This document shows, in pieces, positions 43,961 to 52,206 of a stretch of DNA of 64,000 nt. Position numbers and translations under genes: made by a program. The DNA lies in the NCBI GenBank assembly GCA_943371005.1, contig CALRTB020000003.1:248001-312000 (forward strand), in the 5' to 3' direction. This DNA comes from MRBY01 sp943371005. Lineage in GTDB: Bacteria > Cyanobacteriota > Cyanobacteriia > Cyanobacteriales > MRBY01. The notes under the pieces were generated by a model, which saw only the letters and a list, made by a program, of their open reading frames with translations, was not told the origin of the DNA and ran no database searches. How positions within the stretch are numbered: the first letter of the stretch is position 1; each line of letters begins with the position of its first letter.

Positions 43961-45400
43961 ATGGCCATAAAACGGCGGCAATTTCTCGGTTTAACGGCCT
44001 TGGGAGCAACGGGAGCCTTACTTTGGCAGGGGCGCAATCTCCTGACGGGAAAAACTTCTAGCCCTTTGGCGGCAACAGCATCGGAGATTTATCGCAGTGA
44101 GGGGGGTTCCCTGGAAATTAACCTCGAAGCCCGCTATGAAGATGTAATCCTTGGGGGAGAACCCACGCGCAACATGATGACCTACAACGGTCAAATCCCT
44201 GGCCCCCGCTTGGAAGTTCGACCGGGCGATCGCCTCACAATTCATTTCACCAATCGCCTCGATCAACCGACAAATCTGCACTTCCATGGACTGCACCTTT
44301 CCCCAGAAGGCAACCAAGATAATGTGTTCCTCCACATCGAACCAGGGGAAACTTTTCACTACGAACTGGAGATTCACCCCCAACAGCGGGCGGGCACTTA
44401 CTGGTATCATCCCCACCACCATGGTTTTGTCGCCGAACAGTTATTTCGGGGCTTGGCTGGGCTGATCGTTGTGCGGGGCGACCTGGATGAACTGCCAGAA
44501 ATCCGTGCCGCCCAAGAGGAATTTTTCGTTCTCCAGGATTTTAACCGCGATCGCCCGTCCCAGGGCATGATGGGCTCCCACATGAATTTGATGGCAGGTC
44601 GAGAAGGGGATCTGATCACGGTCAATGGCCTTTTTCACCCAGAAATCGCTGTCACCAAAGACTTAGTGCGGCTACGGTTACTGAATGCGTCCCCCTCGCG
44701 GTTCTATCGTCTGCAACTCTATGGCCAAAAACTTATCCAAATTGCTGGGGATGGCGGTGCTTTTTCTCAACCCCTGGAGCGGGATGAATTACTTTTAACC
44801 CCAGGTCAACGGGCGGAGGTGCTCATCAAAACCCAGGATCTACCGAAAACGCCGATCCATTTACTCAACCTTCCTTATCAACGCGCCCAGATGGGGATGA
44901 TGGGCCAGCAATACAACAATGTCACCGTGGCGATCGCCGATTTTACCCCCAGTGCTCAAACCTTCGCCCCGGTGCAAATTCCTGCCCAATTAATTCCCGT
45001 TGAACCTTTACCGGAGCCGAGCCGAACCCGTCGTTTTACCCTGAACCATGGCATGGTGCCAGGACAGGGAATGGCTTTTTTGATCAATGGGGAAGCCTAC
45101 CGAGATCAACCCCAAACCACCGTCCGCTTAAACGATGTGGAGGATTGGGAAATTGTGAATACGGGCACAATGGATCACCCCTTCCATGTCCATGTGAATG
45201 GCTTTCAAGTGGTGAGCCGCAACGGTGTACCGGAAGAAAATATCGCCTGGGTGGATACGGTACTGGTGCGCGTCGGAGAAACGGTCAAAATCAGAATCGC
45301 TTTCCGGGATTTTGCAGGGAAGACGGTTTACCACTGTCACATTCTCGACCATGAAGACCTCGGCATGATGGGCCAATTGGAAATTCTACCCGCTTCATAA
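43961..45400 (+). CDS. Multicopper oxidase, Tat-exported
   Basis: 479 residues. The N-terminus KRRQFLGLTALGATGALLW is a twin-arginine signal. Copper sites are all present: HFHG at 107-110, WYHPHHHG near 148-155, HPFHVHVNG near 406, and HCHILDHEDLGMM near 458-470, which gives the type 1 Cys at 459 and a Met axial ligand. Short Met-rich stretches (QMGMMGQQ) are reminiscent of cuprous oxidases such as CueO. It likely oxidises Cu(I) in the periplasm. It sits between the DUF411 gene and the copper ATPase gene, on one transcript. Confidence 0.93.
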   Translation: MAIKRRQFLGLTALGATGALLWQGRNLLTGKTSSPLAATASEIYRSEGGSLEINLEARYEDVILGGEPTRNMMTYNGQIPGPRLEVRPGDRLTIHFTNRLDQPTNLHFHGLHLSPEGNQDNVFLHIEPGETFHYELEIHPQQRAGTYWYHPHHHGFVAEQLFRGLAGLIVVRGDLDELPEIRAAQEEFFVLQDFNRDRPSQGMMGSHMNLMAGREGDLITVNGLFHPEIAVTKDLVRLRLLNASPSRFYRLQLYGQKLIQIAGDGGAFSQPLERDELLLTPGQRAEVLIKTQDLPKTPIHLLNLPYQRAQMGMMGQQYNNVTVAIADFTPSAQTFAPVQIPAQLIPVEPLPEPSRTRRFTLNHGMVPGQGMAFLINGEAYRDQPQTTVRLNDVEDWEIVNTGTMDHPFHVHVNGFQVVSRNGVPEENIAWVDTVLVRVGETVKIRIAFRDFAGKTVYHCHILDHEDLGMMGQLEILPAS

Positions 45401-45496
45401 CCTGCTTCATAAAATGTGAAATTTTCGCCTTGACTCTCCAGCGCACTAGAGCTTTTATCCTGAAGCCAGCACTTGAATCATCGAGGAAAGTTCGCC

Positions 45497-47728
45497 ATGG
45501 AAACCCGTCAGTTTCAGATCAAAGGGATGGGCTGTGCTGCCTGTGCCACCACCATCGAAACCGCTCTCCAAAAAACCGCAGGGGTACAAACGGCCCAAGT
45601 GAATTTTGCCGCCGAGCAGTTAAGGGTCGAATTTGACGGCACCCAGGTTAACGGGGAAACCCTCCAGCAGGTGGTCAGCGATGCGGGCTATGAAGCGATT
45701 CCCCTCATGCAAGGCGATCGCCAAAGTCAGTTAGACCAACAGGAACGGGAACAGGCGCGGCAACTACAGCAACTCAGCCGTAAGGTTTGGCTGGCGGGAG
45801 CCTTAAGTGCGGTGCTGGTAATCGGCAGTCTGCCGATGATGCTGGGGGTCAATATTCCGGGGATCGCCCATTGGTGGCACAATCCTTGGTTGCAGTGGGC
45901 TTTGACGACGCCAATCATGGTCTGGCCGGGCCAGGGCTTTTTTACGGGGGCGTGGAAAAGTCTCAAAAATCGCACCGCCGACATGAATACCCTGGTGGCC
46001 CTGGGGACGGGGGTGGCCTATGGCTATTCGGTCTTGGCAACGGTGTTTGCGGCCCAGTTCCAGGCTTGGGGTTTGACTGGGGATGTGTATTTTGAAAGTG
46101 CGGCGGTCATTATTACCCTGATCCTCCTCGGGCGTTTTTTGGAACGGCGCGCCAGGGGGAAAACGGCGGCGGCAATTCGGGAATTGATGGGCCTACAGGT
46201 AAAAACGGCGCGGGTGCTGCGGGGGGAAAGTACCGTTGATATTCCTGTGGAACAGGTGCAGGTGGGCGATCGCCTTTTGATCCGGCCTGGGGAGAAAATT
46301 CCCGTCGATGGCGAAATTTTAGAAGGAGATTCCACCCTCGATGAATCCTTGGTGACGGGGGAATCCTTGCCTGTGGAAAAAACCGTTGGCGATCACGTTA
46401 TTGGTTCAACCTTAAATAAAACGGGTCGCTTAATCCTAAAGGCCACCCATGTGGGGGAAGACACGGTTTTGGCGCAAATTATTCGCCTGGTTCAGGAGGC
46501 CCAGGGGAGCAAAGCGCCGATCCAAAAGTTGGCGGATCAGGTAACGGCTTGGTTTGTGCCCGCAGTGCTGATGATTGCCTTGATTACTTTTAGTATTTGG
46601 GCGATCGCCGGTAATCTTTCGCTGGCAATCACGACTTTAGTGAGCGTGTTAATTATTGCTTGCCCTTGCGCCCTGGGTTTAGCAACGCCCACCTCGATTA
46701 TGGTCGGCACGGGGGTTGGTGCCCAGCACGGCATCCTGATTAAAGACGCCCAAAGCCTTGAGCTCGCCGCCCACCTCAGCACCATTGTCCTCGATAAAAC
46801 GGGCACCCTCACCCAGGGGAAACCCAGCGTCACCAACTGCCACAGCCTGATCGAGGAAGCCCAACTTTGGTCTTGGGTTGCCAGCGTTGAACAGTCCTCC
46901 GAGCATCCTTTGGGAGAAGCGATTTTCCAGCATGCTCAGGCGAAAAATGTGCCCTTCGTTTCCCTGGAAAATTTCCAATCCCAGACAGGGCAAGGGGTAC
47001 AGGCCACGATTAATCAACAATCGATTTACATTGGCACCGCCCAGTGGTTGACGGATTTAGACATTGATCTTGAGCCGCTCCAATCCCAAGCAACAGCCTG
47101 GCAAAACGAAGGGAAAACGGTGATTTGGGTCGCCATTGATCAGCAACTCGCAGGCATTATTGCCTTGGCTGACCAGCTTAAACCCACCAGTGCCAGCGTG
47201 GTGAAACAGTTGCAGAAATTGGGTCTGACGGTTGTTCTGCTCACCGGAGATAATCCCCGCACCGCCGAGGCGATCGCCAAACAGGTAGGCATTGATCAGG
47301 TACAAGCGGAAGTCCGTCCCGACCAAAAGGCCGCTGTGGTGCAACAATTCCAAAGTCAACGGGAAGTGGTCGCCATGGTAGGAGATGGCGTTAATGATGC
47401 CCCAGCCCTGGCCCAGGCGGATTTAGGGATTGCCATTGGGACGGGTACTGATGTGGCGATCGCCGCCAGTGATCTCACCCTCATTTCTGGGGATTTAGAA
47501 GGGATTTTAACGGCCATCAAACTTAGCCGCGCCACCCTCCGCAATATCAAACAAAATCTCTTTTTCGCTTTCTTCTACAATGTCGCCAGTATTCCCATCG
47601 CTGCGGGGATTCTCAGTGCCTGGGGGATTTTCCTCAACCCGATGATTGCTGGGGCAGCCATGGCCTTTAGTTCTGTTTCGGTGGTGACGAATGCCCTTCG
47701 TTTGAAAAAAGTTAGTCAACGGCTTTAA
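45497..47728 (+). CDS. copA: Copper-translocating P-type ATPase (P1B-1)
   Basis: 743 residues from the ATG at 45497; GAGGAAAG is 7 bases upstream, which rules against the earlier start at 45473. One N-terminal heavy-metal-binding domain with CAAC at residues 13-16, then eight membrane helices, Cys-Pro-Cys at 389-391 in the metal channel, the phosphorylated Asp433 in DKTGTLTQG, and GDGVNDAPAL near 629. It exports Cu(I) with ATP. Cyanobacteria have plasma-membrane (CtaA-like) and thylakoid (PacS-like) copper ATPases; context with a multicopper oxidase favours detoxification export. A hairpin with a T run follows. Confidence 0.92.
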   Translation: METRQFQIKGMGCAACATTIETALQKTAGVQTAQVNFAAEQLRVEFDGTQVNGETLQQVVSDAGYEAIPLMQGDRQSQLDQQEREQARQLQQLSRKVWLAGALSAVLVIGSLPMMLGVNIPGIAHWWHNPWLQWALTTPIMVWPGQGFFTGAWKSLKNRTADMNTLVALGTGVAYGYSVLATVFAAQFQAWGLTGDVYFESAAVIITLILLGRFLERRARGKTAAAIRELMGLQVKTARVLRGESTVDIPVEQVQVGDRLLIRPGEKIPVDGEILEGDSTLDESLVTGESLPVEKTVGDHVIGSTLNKTGRLILKATHVGEDTVLAQIIRLVQEAQGSKAPIQKLADQVTAWFVPAVLMIALITFSIWAIAGNLSLAITTLVSVLIIACPCALGLATPTSIMVGTGVGAQHGILIKDAQSLELAAHLSTIVLDKTGTLTQGKPSVTNCHSLIEEAQLWSWVASVEQSSEHPLGEAIFQHAQAKNVPFVSLENFQSQTGQGVQATINQQSIYIGTAQWLTDLDIDLEPLQSQATAWQNEGKTVIWVAIDQQLAGIIALADQLKPTSASVVKQLQKLGLTVVLLTGDNPRTAEAIAKQVGIDQVQAEVRPDQKAAVVQQFQSQREVVAMVGDGVNDAPALAQADLGIAIGTGTDVAIAASDLTLISGDLEGILTAIKLSRATLRNIKQNLFFAFFYNVASIPIAAGILSAWGIFLNPMIAGAAMAFSSVSVVTNALRLKKVSQRL

Positions 47729-47740
47729 AAAGTGATATAA

Positions 47741-47776
47741 ATCTCCCCCAATTTGGGGGCTGGGGGGCTTTTTAGG
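47741..47776 (+). terminator. C/G-rich hairpin with T run after the copper ATPase gene
   Basis: CTCCCCCAATTTGGGGGCTGGGGGGCTTTTTAG. CCCCCAATTTGGGGG is a clear stem and a short T run follows. This sequence type (AATCCCCC...GGGGG) also occurs widely as a small repeat in cyanobacterial intergenic DNA, so it may be both. Confidence 0.6.
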
Positions 47777-47808
47777 CATCCTGTAAAAAGGCGATCGCCT
47801 TTCGTAGA

Positions 47809-48069
47809 TTATTGGTAAATTTCTCGGCGATGTCCAATTTTAATGATCAGAATAATGAGCTTTTCGTTTTCAATTCTATAGATAATGCGGTAATTTCCTA
47901 CTCTAATCCGAAAGCGACCATTACCATTTTTAAGTTTTTTGGTATCTGGTGGATACGGATTATTGATCAGGGCTTCAATTTTTTCAATGATGCGCTTCTG
48001 AGTACCTTTGGGCAGTTTAGAGAGTTCCTTTTGAGCAGTCTTCAGGAACTCAATGCTATAGCCAGCCAT
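47809..48069 (-). CDS. RelE/ParE-family toxin
   Basis: 86 residues. The fold shows as YSIEFLKTAQKELSKLPKGTQKRIIEKIEALINNPYPPDTKKLKNG then GRFRIRVGNYRIIYRIE and IIKIGHRREIYQ, standard for RelE/ParE toxins. RelE members cut mRNA at the ribosome and ParE members poison gyrase; the R-x-x-x-Y/R pattern near the end fits RelE-like mRNA interferases somewhat better. The antitoxin gene lies 5 bases upstream on the same strand, so the pair is co-transcribed and coupled. Confidence 0.88.
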   Translation of the reverse strand: MAGYSIEFLKTAQKELSKLPKGTQKRIIEKIEALINNPYPPDTKKLKNGNGRFRIRVGNYRIIYRIENEKLIILIIKIGHRREIYQ

Positions 48070-48074
48070 AATTC

Positions 48075-48311
48075 CTAAAGTCCTAGTTCTTGTTTAACAG
48101 TCTCTAAAGAAACACGTTCTTGATTTTCTGGGTTGGTTTCGGCTGCGATCGCATCATGAACATCTAATAAATCTTCTAATTCTTCGGCATCAATAATAGC
48201 TAATTTGCCTTGAATGATTTGTTTGAAAAAATCATCGACAGAAAGATTTAGTTGTGCAGCAAGGGTAGAAATACCCTGTAAAGATTCGGCTGAAATCTGT
48301 AGTGAAGTCAT
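48075..48311 (-). CDS. Antitoxin partner of the RelE/ParE toxin
   Basis: 78 residues, acidic, placed directly upstream of the toxin with a 5-base gap. A short N-terminal helix-forming part (LQISAESLQGISTLAAQLNLSVDDFFKQII) may bind DNA or dimerise, and the C-terminus (EELEDLLDVHDAIAAETNPENQ) is the disordered toxin-wrapping tail expected of such antitoxins. I do not recognise a named antitoxin family, so the call rests mainly on order and size. Confidence 0.75.
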   Translation of the reverse strand: MTSLQISAESLQGISTLAAQLNLSVDDFFKQIIQGKLAIIDAEELEDLLDVHDAIAAETNPENQERVSLETVKQELGL

Positions 48312-48388
48312 GGATTTTACTTGTAAATAATTTCTTCTAAGGCATTACTGATGCTTTCTGTAGAATATTTTACAGGCTCAAGCAAAGT

Positions 48389-48628
48389 TTAAGAGGCAGC
48401 TTGATAGGAGAAAACGTCCATTGTGATTGTTCTTGCTGGCTGTTGGTCTTCATGAAGCATTTTGCGGATTTTTTCTGTTGTTTCACGACTAAAAGTTTCT
48501 TCTCCGCACTGTTGGCAGACTTCCACAGGGATATTCTCTACTAAATAAAATTTACCGTTGATTTGAAAAACTTCACTGGTCACTTCTTGTTTTGAATGCT
48601 TAGATTGGCAAACATGACATTGAAACAT
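48389..48628 (-). CDS. YgiT-type zinc-finger antitoxin (MqsA-like N-terminal domain)
   Basis: 79 residues from the ATG at 48628; AAGGAG 9 bases upstream, inside the end of the toxin gene, fixes this start over the longer frame to 48661. Two CxxC pairs (CHVC and VCQQC) form the zinc site of YgiT/MqsA N-terminal domains. The usual MqsA C-terminal helix-turn-helix is missing, so this is the short form. It pairs with the DUF4258 gene just upstream, in toxin-first order. Confidence 0.85.
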   Translation of the reverse strand: MFQCHVCQSKHSKQEVTSEVFQINGKFYLVENIPVEVCQQCGEETFSRETTEKIRKMLHEDQQPARTITMDVFSYQAAS

Positions 48629-48630
48629 TT

Positions 48631-48939
48631 TCACTTTCTCCTTATTTTGTAATTGTCCCATTCGTTTAAATTTGGCTCGTATAGGGTGATTATTTTTAAT
48701 AAATTGGTTTTCAGTTTTGAAACTTGTAAATGTAAAGCGCGATTATTATAGGTAAATCCAAGCAAAAGACAACTAGGGGAATATTTATCGTCAGGGTAAT
48801 CTTCCATGATTTCTATGGTGTCGGCTATTTCTTTTAATTCTTGTTCACTGATATTTCTTGCAACTGCTCGTTTAAAAGCATGACGACTAAATTCAAATTT
48901 TCCTTTTTTAAGCTTATGTTTAATTTGATCAATAATCAT
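48631..48939 (-). CDS. DUF4258 protein, putative toxin
   Basis: 102 residues. The segment FEFSRHAFKRAVARNISEQELKEIA is the DUF4258 hallmark; DUF4258 proteins are small, RelE-like in predicted fold and usually encoded next to YgiT-type antitoxins. The stop TGA is 2 bases before the antitoxin ATG. Function as an RNA-targeting toxin is inferred from the pairing, not demonstrated for most members. GC content here is lower than in neighbouring housekeeping genes. Confidence 0.8.
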   Translation of the reverse strand: MIIDQIKHKLKKGKFEFSRHAFKRAVARNISEQELKEIADTIEIMEDYPDDKYSPSCLLLGFTYNNRALHLQVSKLKTNLLKIITLYEPNLNEWDNYKIRRK

Positions 48940-49012
48940 TTTTGGCCATAATTCTGAATCATAAATTGATAAATAAAATGTCTTATTAGATTATAGAGTT
49001 TGGTTGAACTAA

Positions 49013-51751
49013 TTATTTTGGTGGGTTGTCGATCGCCCAAGGGCCAACTATATTTTCGCCATTTTTTTCTTTTTCGGCTAGGGTGAGGTTCAACTCTAAA
49101 AGTTTTTCGAGAATGTCGTCGTCTTTTTTGAAGCCGTAGGCTTTGAGCACAGAGGCATCGAGCTTTTTGTGGAGTTTATGGAGTTGGCTGGCGGGTTCGT
49201 CGAAAAAGGCGTTATAAAGTTTGGTGATCCCCCATTGTTTGGCTTCCATTTGGGCGGTGCGGTATTCGTGCAGGTCGATCATCGCTTGGCGGATCTGTTG
49301 GGTGAGTTTTGCACTCGCGGTCTGGGGAAAGGGAAAGGTTTCAAAACAAGTTGTATTCGTGTAACGGGTGTCGCTTTTTATAGTTGAACTTTGGGCTTTG
49401 ACCCATTGACGATGGGCATCTGAGGTCAAAATTCCCAATACATAAAAATCATCTGAGGCAACGATTACTGTTGAGTCTTCAGGTAGCCATTCAGCTTGAC
49501 AAATAGCAAAAATTGACCATTTTGAATGCCTTGGAACTGCAAAATATGAATTAACTGACAAAATTGCTCGCCGCATTTTTTGACGATGCCTCCAAAACAT
49601 CCACCAAGACTTTTCTCTCGCAGTTGGATCTTTCACCCCAGGCTTTATATATTTTTTTGCATAATTTATTGGCAATGAATATTCAACTGCTTTTTCCAAG
49701 GAAAAGTTGCTAAAATCAATAACCCATTCTTTAGGGATGAAATTTACGCTATCCGTCAAGTCATCAGCAGACAAAAATCTTTTGATTACTTCTTGATTCT
49801 TTTTTTGGATTTTTATCCATTCTTGTACAGTAGAATAATTAATTTTAAATCCTGGATGTCGAGTTGTGACTCCTTGAAAAGCTATGCCCTTATTTGCTTT
49901 TAGTACCTTTGAAGTAGTTATATCAACTTGAAATTTCAAGGAACTGTTGATGTCATTGACAAATTTTTGATCAAGAATATAAGTTTTGGGTTTTTGTTTA
50001 GCCCAATTCACCAAGCTGACATGAACATTTGCTTCCCCAGACCAGGGTTGCGTTGAAATTGCTTCATGAATAAATCCGCCATTTTGCACAATATATTCCA
50101 AAGATGCGGTGCGGCTTTTGCCTTGACTAATTGAATTTGTTCCGACCAAGCCGGCTCGACCATTTTTGTTTATCTGATCATGAGCTTTCCGAAACCAATA
50201 GCTACATAAATCAACCGAATCTTTTACCTGAGGAAATTCAGCATAAATTCTTTCTGCATATACTTCACCTAAATCTTGCTTTAAATTTCTCCCCCCAAGA
50301 AAAGGCGGATTGCCGATAATCGCGTCAGCCTTCGGCCAGTCATTAAACAGCGCATCCTTGCAGACAATATTTTGATCCAAAGAATCCAACGGCAAAGCAG
50401 GCTCATTCAACCCAAACTTATCAATCGCAATCTTCCGCGCGATCATCATCGTCACCCGCGCCAACTGCACCGCAAACGGATTCGTATCCATCCCAAAAAA
50501 CTGCAACGGCGTCACAATCCCCAGTTCTTCCTGCTGTAAAGCATCCCCCTGGAACCGCTTCCGCCGCTCATAGATCTTGTTCAGCAAAACCCGTTCCAGC
50601 CGCTTCAACTCCTGATACGCCACATAAAGGAAATTTCCCGAACCGCACGCCGGATCCAACACCCGATATTCCCGCAATTCCTGCTTCAGTTTTTCGAGAT
50701 CTTCGTAGGTCGTCGCCTGGTCGATTTTTCCTTCCCAATAGTCGGCGATCGTCGGTCGCACAATCTGCCGAATATCTTTTTCAGAGGTGTAATGAATCCC
50801 CCTGGCATGGCGCTCATCCGCATCAATGGCACTCTCAAAAATATTCCCAAAAATCGAGGGCCGGATATTTGCCCAATCATCCCGCGCACACACATCGAGA
50901 ATTTCTAGCTCGTTCTTCTCCAAGGGAATTGGCTGAATCTCCCCAAACAAGCCCCCATTAAAATAGTCCACCCCCTGATAGCGACCCTGGGGCACGATCC
51001 CCGGCTGATCCATCGCCCGAAACAACCCACTAAACGCATCATAGGCATTGTCCCGCCCCGCTAAACAGTCCTGCACCAACCCCACAAACAGATCCCGTGG
51101 CAGGAGGTTCCGATCTTCGGCGAACATTGCCAGCACACATTGCAGGGTAAACCGTTGCAGTTGCGCTTCTGTGAAATAAACAAATTTTTCCTTTTCGCCC
51201 CGCGATCGCACCAGCCGATAAAATTCCCCCATGCGTTTAGCTGTGCGTTCCGTTACCTCGACCTGATTGTTGCGAAAGACGGGTTCCCGACCGCCAATCT
51301 CCATAAATGAGAATGTCCCCGCCCGATGGGGGAGATCCTCTAACTTCACCCGGTCTACGGGCTCATCGACTTGGTTATTAAAGTCATAGACCCAAAACTC
51401 ATCAAAATTGCAGAGAATCGAATAGCGTGGTTTCGGGGTCAGCCGCAGCCAATATTTTTCAAGCTGGGAATAATGCAGCGCCAGATCCGTGCCCCGCTTT
51501 TTCATCTCCACCACGATCCCCTTTACCCCAGGGGCAGGCGACCAAACCAAATCTGCAAAACCCGTTTTATCCTTCTTGCTCGCTTTTTTGACCCGCTCCT
51601 CAAACTCAGCCCCAACTTCCTTGATCCCCACATGGCCAAAGGCTTGAAAAAATCGCGTTAAAAATGTCTGCGCCTCCGACTTCTCATCCCCTTGGATATA
51701 CGCCTTGCAGTAATCCACAAATGCCTGGAGAGAATCACGGGTTACTGCCAT
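49013..51751 (-). CDS. Single-chain restriction-modification protein (MmeI-like, type IIG/IIL)
   Basis: 912 residues. The N-terminal endonuclease domain shows a PD-(D/E)xK site: Asp67 in GFADLVW, then Glu82 and Lys84 in VVEMKKRG. A helical linker leads to the N6-adenine methyltransferase core with motif I DPACGSGNF at 366-374 and motif IV NPPF at 481-484. The C-terminal 350 residues, starting around NGRAGLVGTNSISQGKSR, should hold the target-recognition domain and a helical end. Such enzymes both cut and methylate and need no partner gene. Two toxin-antitoxin pairs lie downstream. The target site cannot be read from sequence. Confidence 0.85.
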   Translation of the reverse strand: MAVTRDSLQAFVDYCKAYIQGDEKSEAQTFLTRFFQAFGHVGIKEVGAEFEERVKKASKKDKTGFADLVWSPAPGVKGIVVEMKKRGTDLALHYSQLEKYWLRLTPKPRYSILCNFDEFWVYDFNNQVDEPVDRVKLEDLPHRAGTFSFMEIGGREPVFRNNQVEVTERTAKRMGEFYRLVRSRGEKEKFVYFTEAQLQRFTLQCVLAMFAEDRNLLPRDLFVGLVQDCLAGRDNAYDAFSGLFRAMDQPGIVPQGRYQGVDYFNGGLFGEIQPIPLEKNELEILDVCARDDWANIRPSIFGNIFESAIDADERHARGIHYTSEKDIRQIVRPTIADYWEGKIDQATTYEDLEKLKQELREYRVLDPACGSGNFLYVAYQELKRLERVLLNKIYERRKRFQGDALQQEELGIVTPLQFFGMDTNPFAVQLARVTMMIARKIAIDKFGLNEPALPLDSLDQNIVCKDALFNDWPKADAIIGNPPFLGGRNLKQDLGEVYAERIYAEFPQVKDSVDLCSYWFRKAHDQINKNGRAGLVGTNSISQGKSRTASLEYIVQNGGFIHEAISTQPWSGEANVHVSLVNWAKQKPKTYILDQKFVNDINSSLKFQVDITTSKVLKANKGIAFQGVTTRHPGFKINYSTVQEWIKIQKKNQEVIKRFLSADDLTDSVNFIPKEWVIDFSNFSLEKAVEYSLPINYAKKYIKPGVKDPTAREKSWWMFWRHRQKMRRAILSVNSYFAVPRHSKWSIFAICQAEWLPEDSTVIVASDDFYVLGILTSDAHRQWVKAQSSTIKSDTRYTNTTCFETFPFPQTASAKLTQQIRQAMIDLHEYRTAQMEAKQWGITKLYNAFFDEPASQLHKLHKKLDASVLKAYGFKKDDDILEKLLELNLTLAEKEKNGENIVGPWAIDNPPK

Positions 51752-51858
51752 CGGTCACTCAGCCTACAACAAAAAAACGATACAAAGATTCCTCCATAGT
51801 ATCGTCCCGCCCCAACACCATCCACCCAAAAAGCACTCACACAATTGATTTTAGGCAA

Positions 51859-51876
51859 GTATGATGAAAGTCATAC
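51859..51876. promoter_or_regulatory. Palindromic operator candidate before the RHH gene
   Basis: GTATGA, six bases, TCATAC. It lies 24 bases upstream of the ATG of the ribbon-helix-helix gene. Autoregulation from such inverted repeats is typical of antitoxin genes. Inference from position and symmetry only. Confidence 0.4.
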
Positions 51877-51899
51877 CCTGAAGCTTGAGTTAAGCACTC

Positions 51900-52097
51900 A
51901 TGAAAAAAACACTGTACATCCCGGATGAGCTGTGGCAGCAGCTTGATCAATACCTCCAAACTCACCCCGAAGAAAATGCCTCTAGCCTCGTCCAGAGCGC
52001 CCTCAGAGATAAGCTACGTCCCCGGAATGGTCAGGATTTGCTAGATTTAGCAGGCCTAGTTCGTAATGCCCCTGTAGATGCTTCGACAAATCCCTGA
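51900..52097 (+). CDS. Ribbon-helix-helix (CopG-like) antitoxin-type protein, no toxin beside it
   Basis: 65 residues. KTLYIPDELWQQLDQYLQTHPEENASSLVQSALRDKL fits a ribbon-helix-helix DNA-binding domain (short strand, then two helices). The tail RNGQDLLDLAGLVRNAPVDAS resembles the toxin-binding tails of VapB-like antitoxins. The 109 bases that follow hold no PIN-domain or other toxin gene before the NADH dehydrogenase gene on the other strand. It may be an orphan antitoxin left after toxin loss. Confidence 0.65.
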   Translation: MKKTLYIPDELWQQLDQYLQTHPEENASSLVQSALRDKLRPRNGQDLLDLAGLVRNAPVDASTNP

Positions 52098-52206
52098 CTT
52101 GCTCAGAAGGATAATTTATCACAGCAAAATAAGACCCCCACAAAACTTCTGTAAACCAGCAATTTCGCAGGGGAATTTCAATAAAAATGCGCTATTGAGT
52201 CTGACT

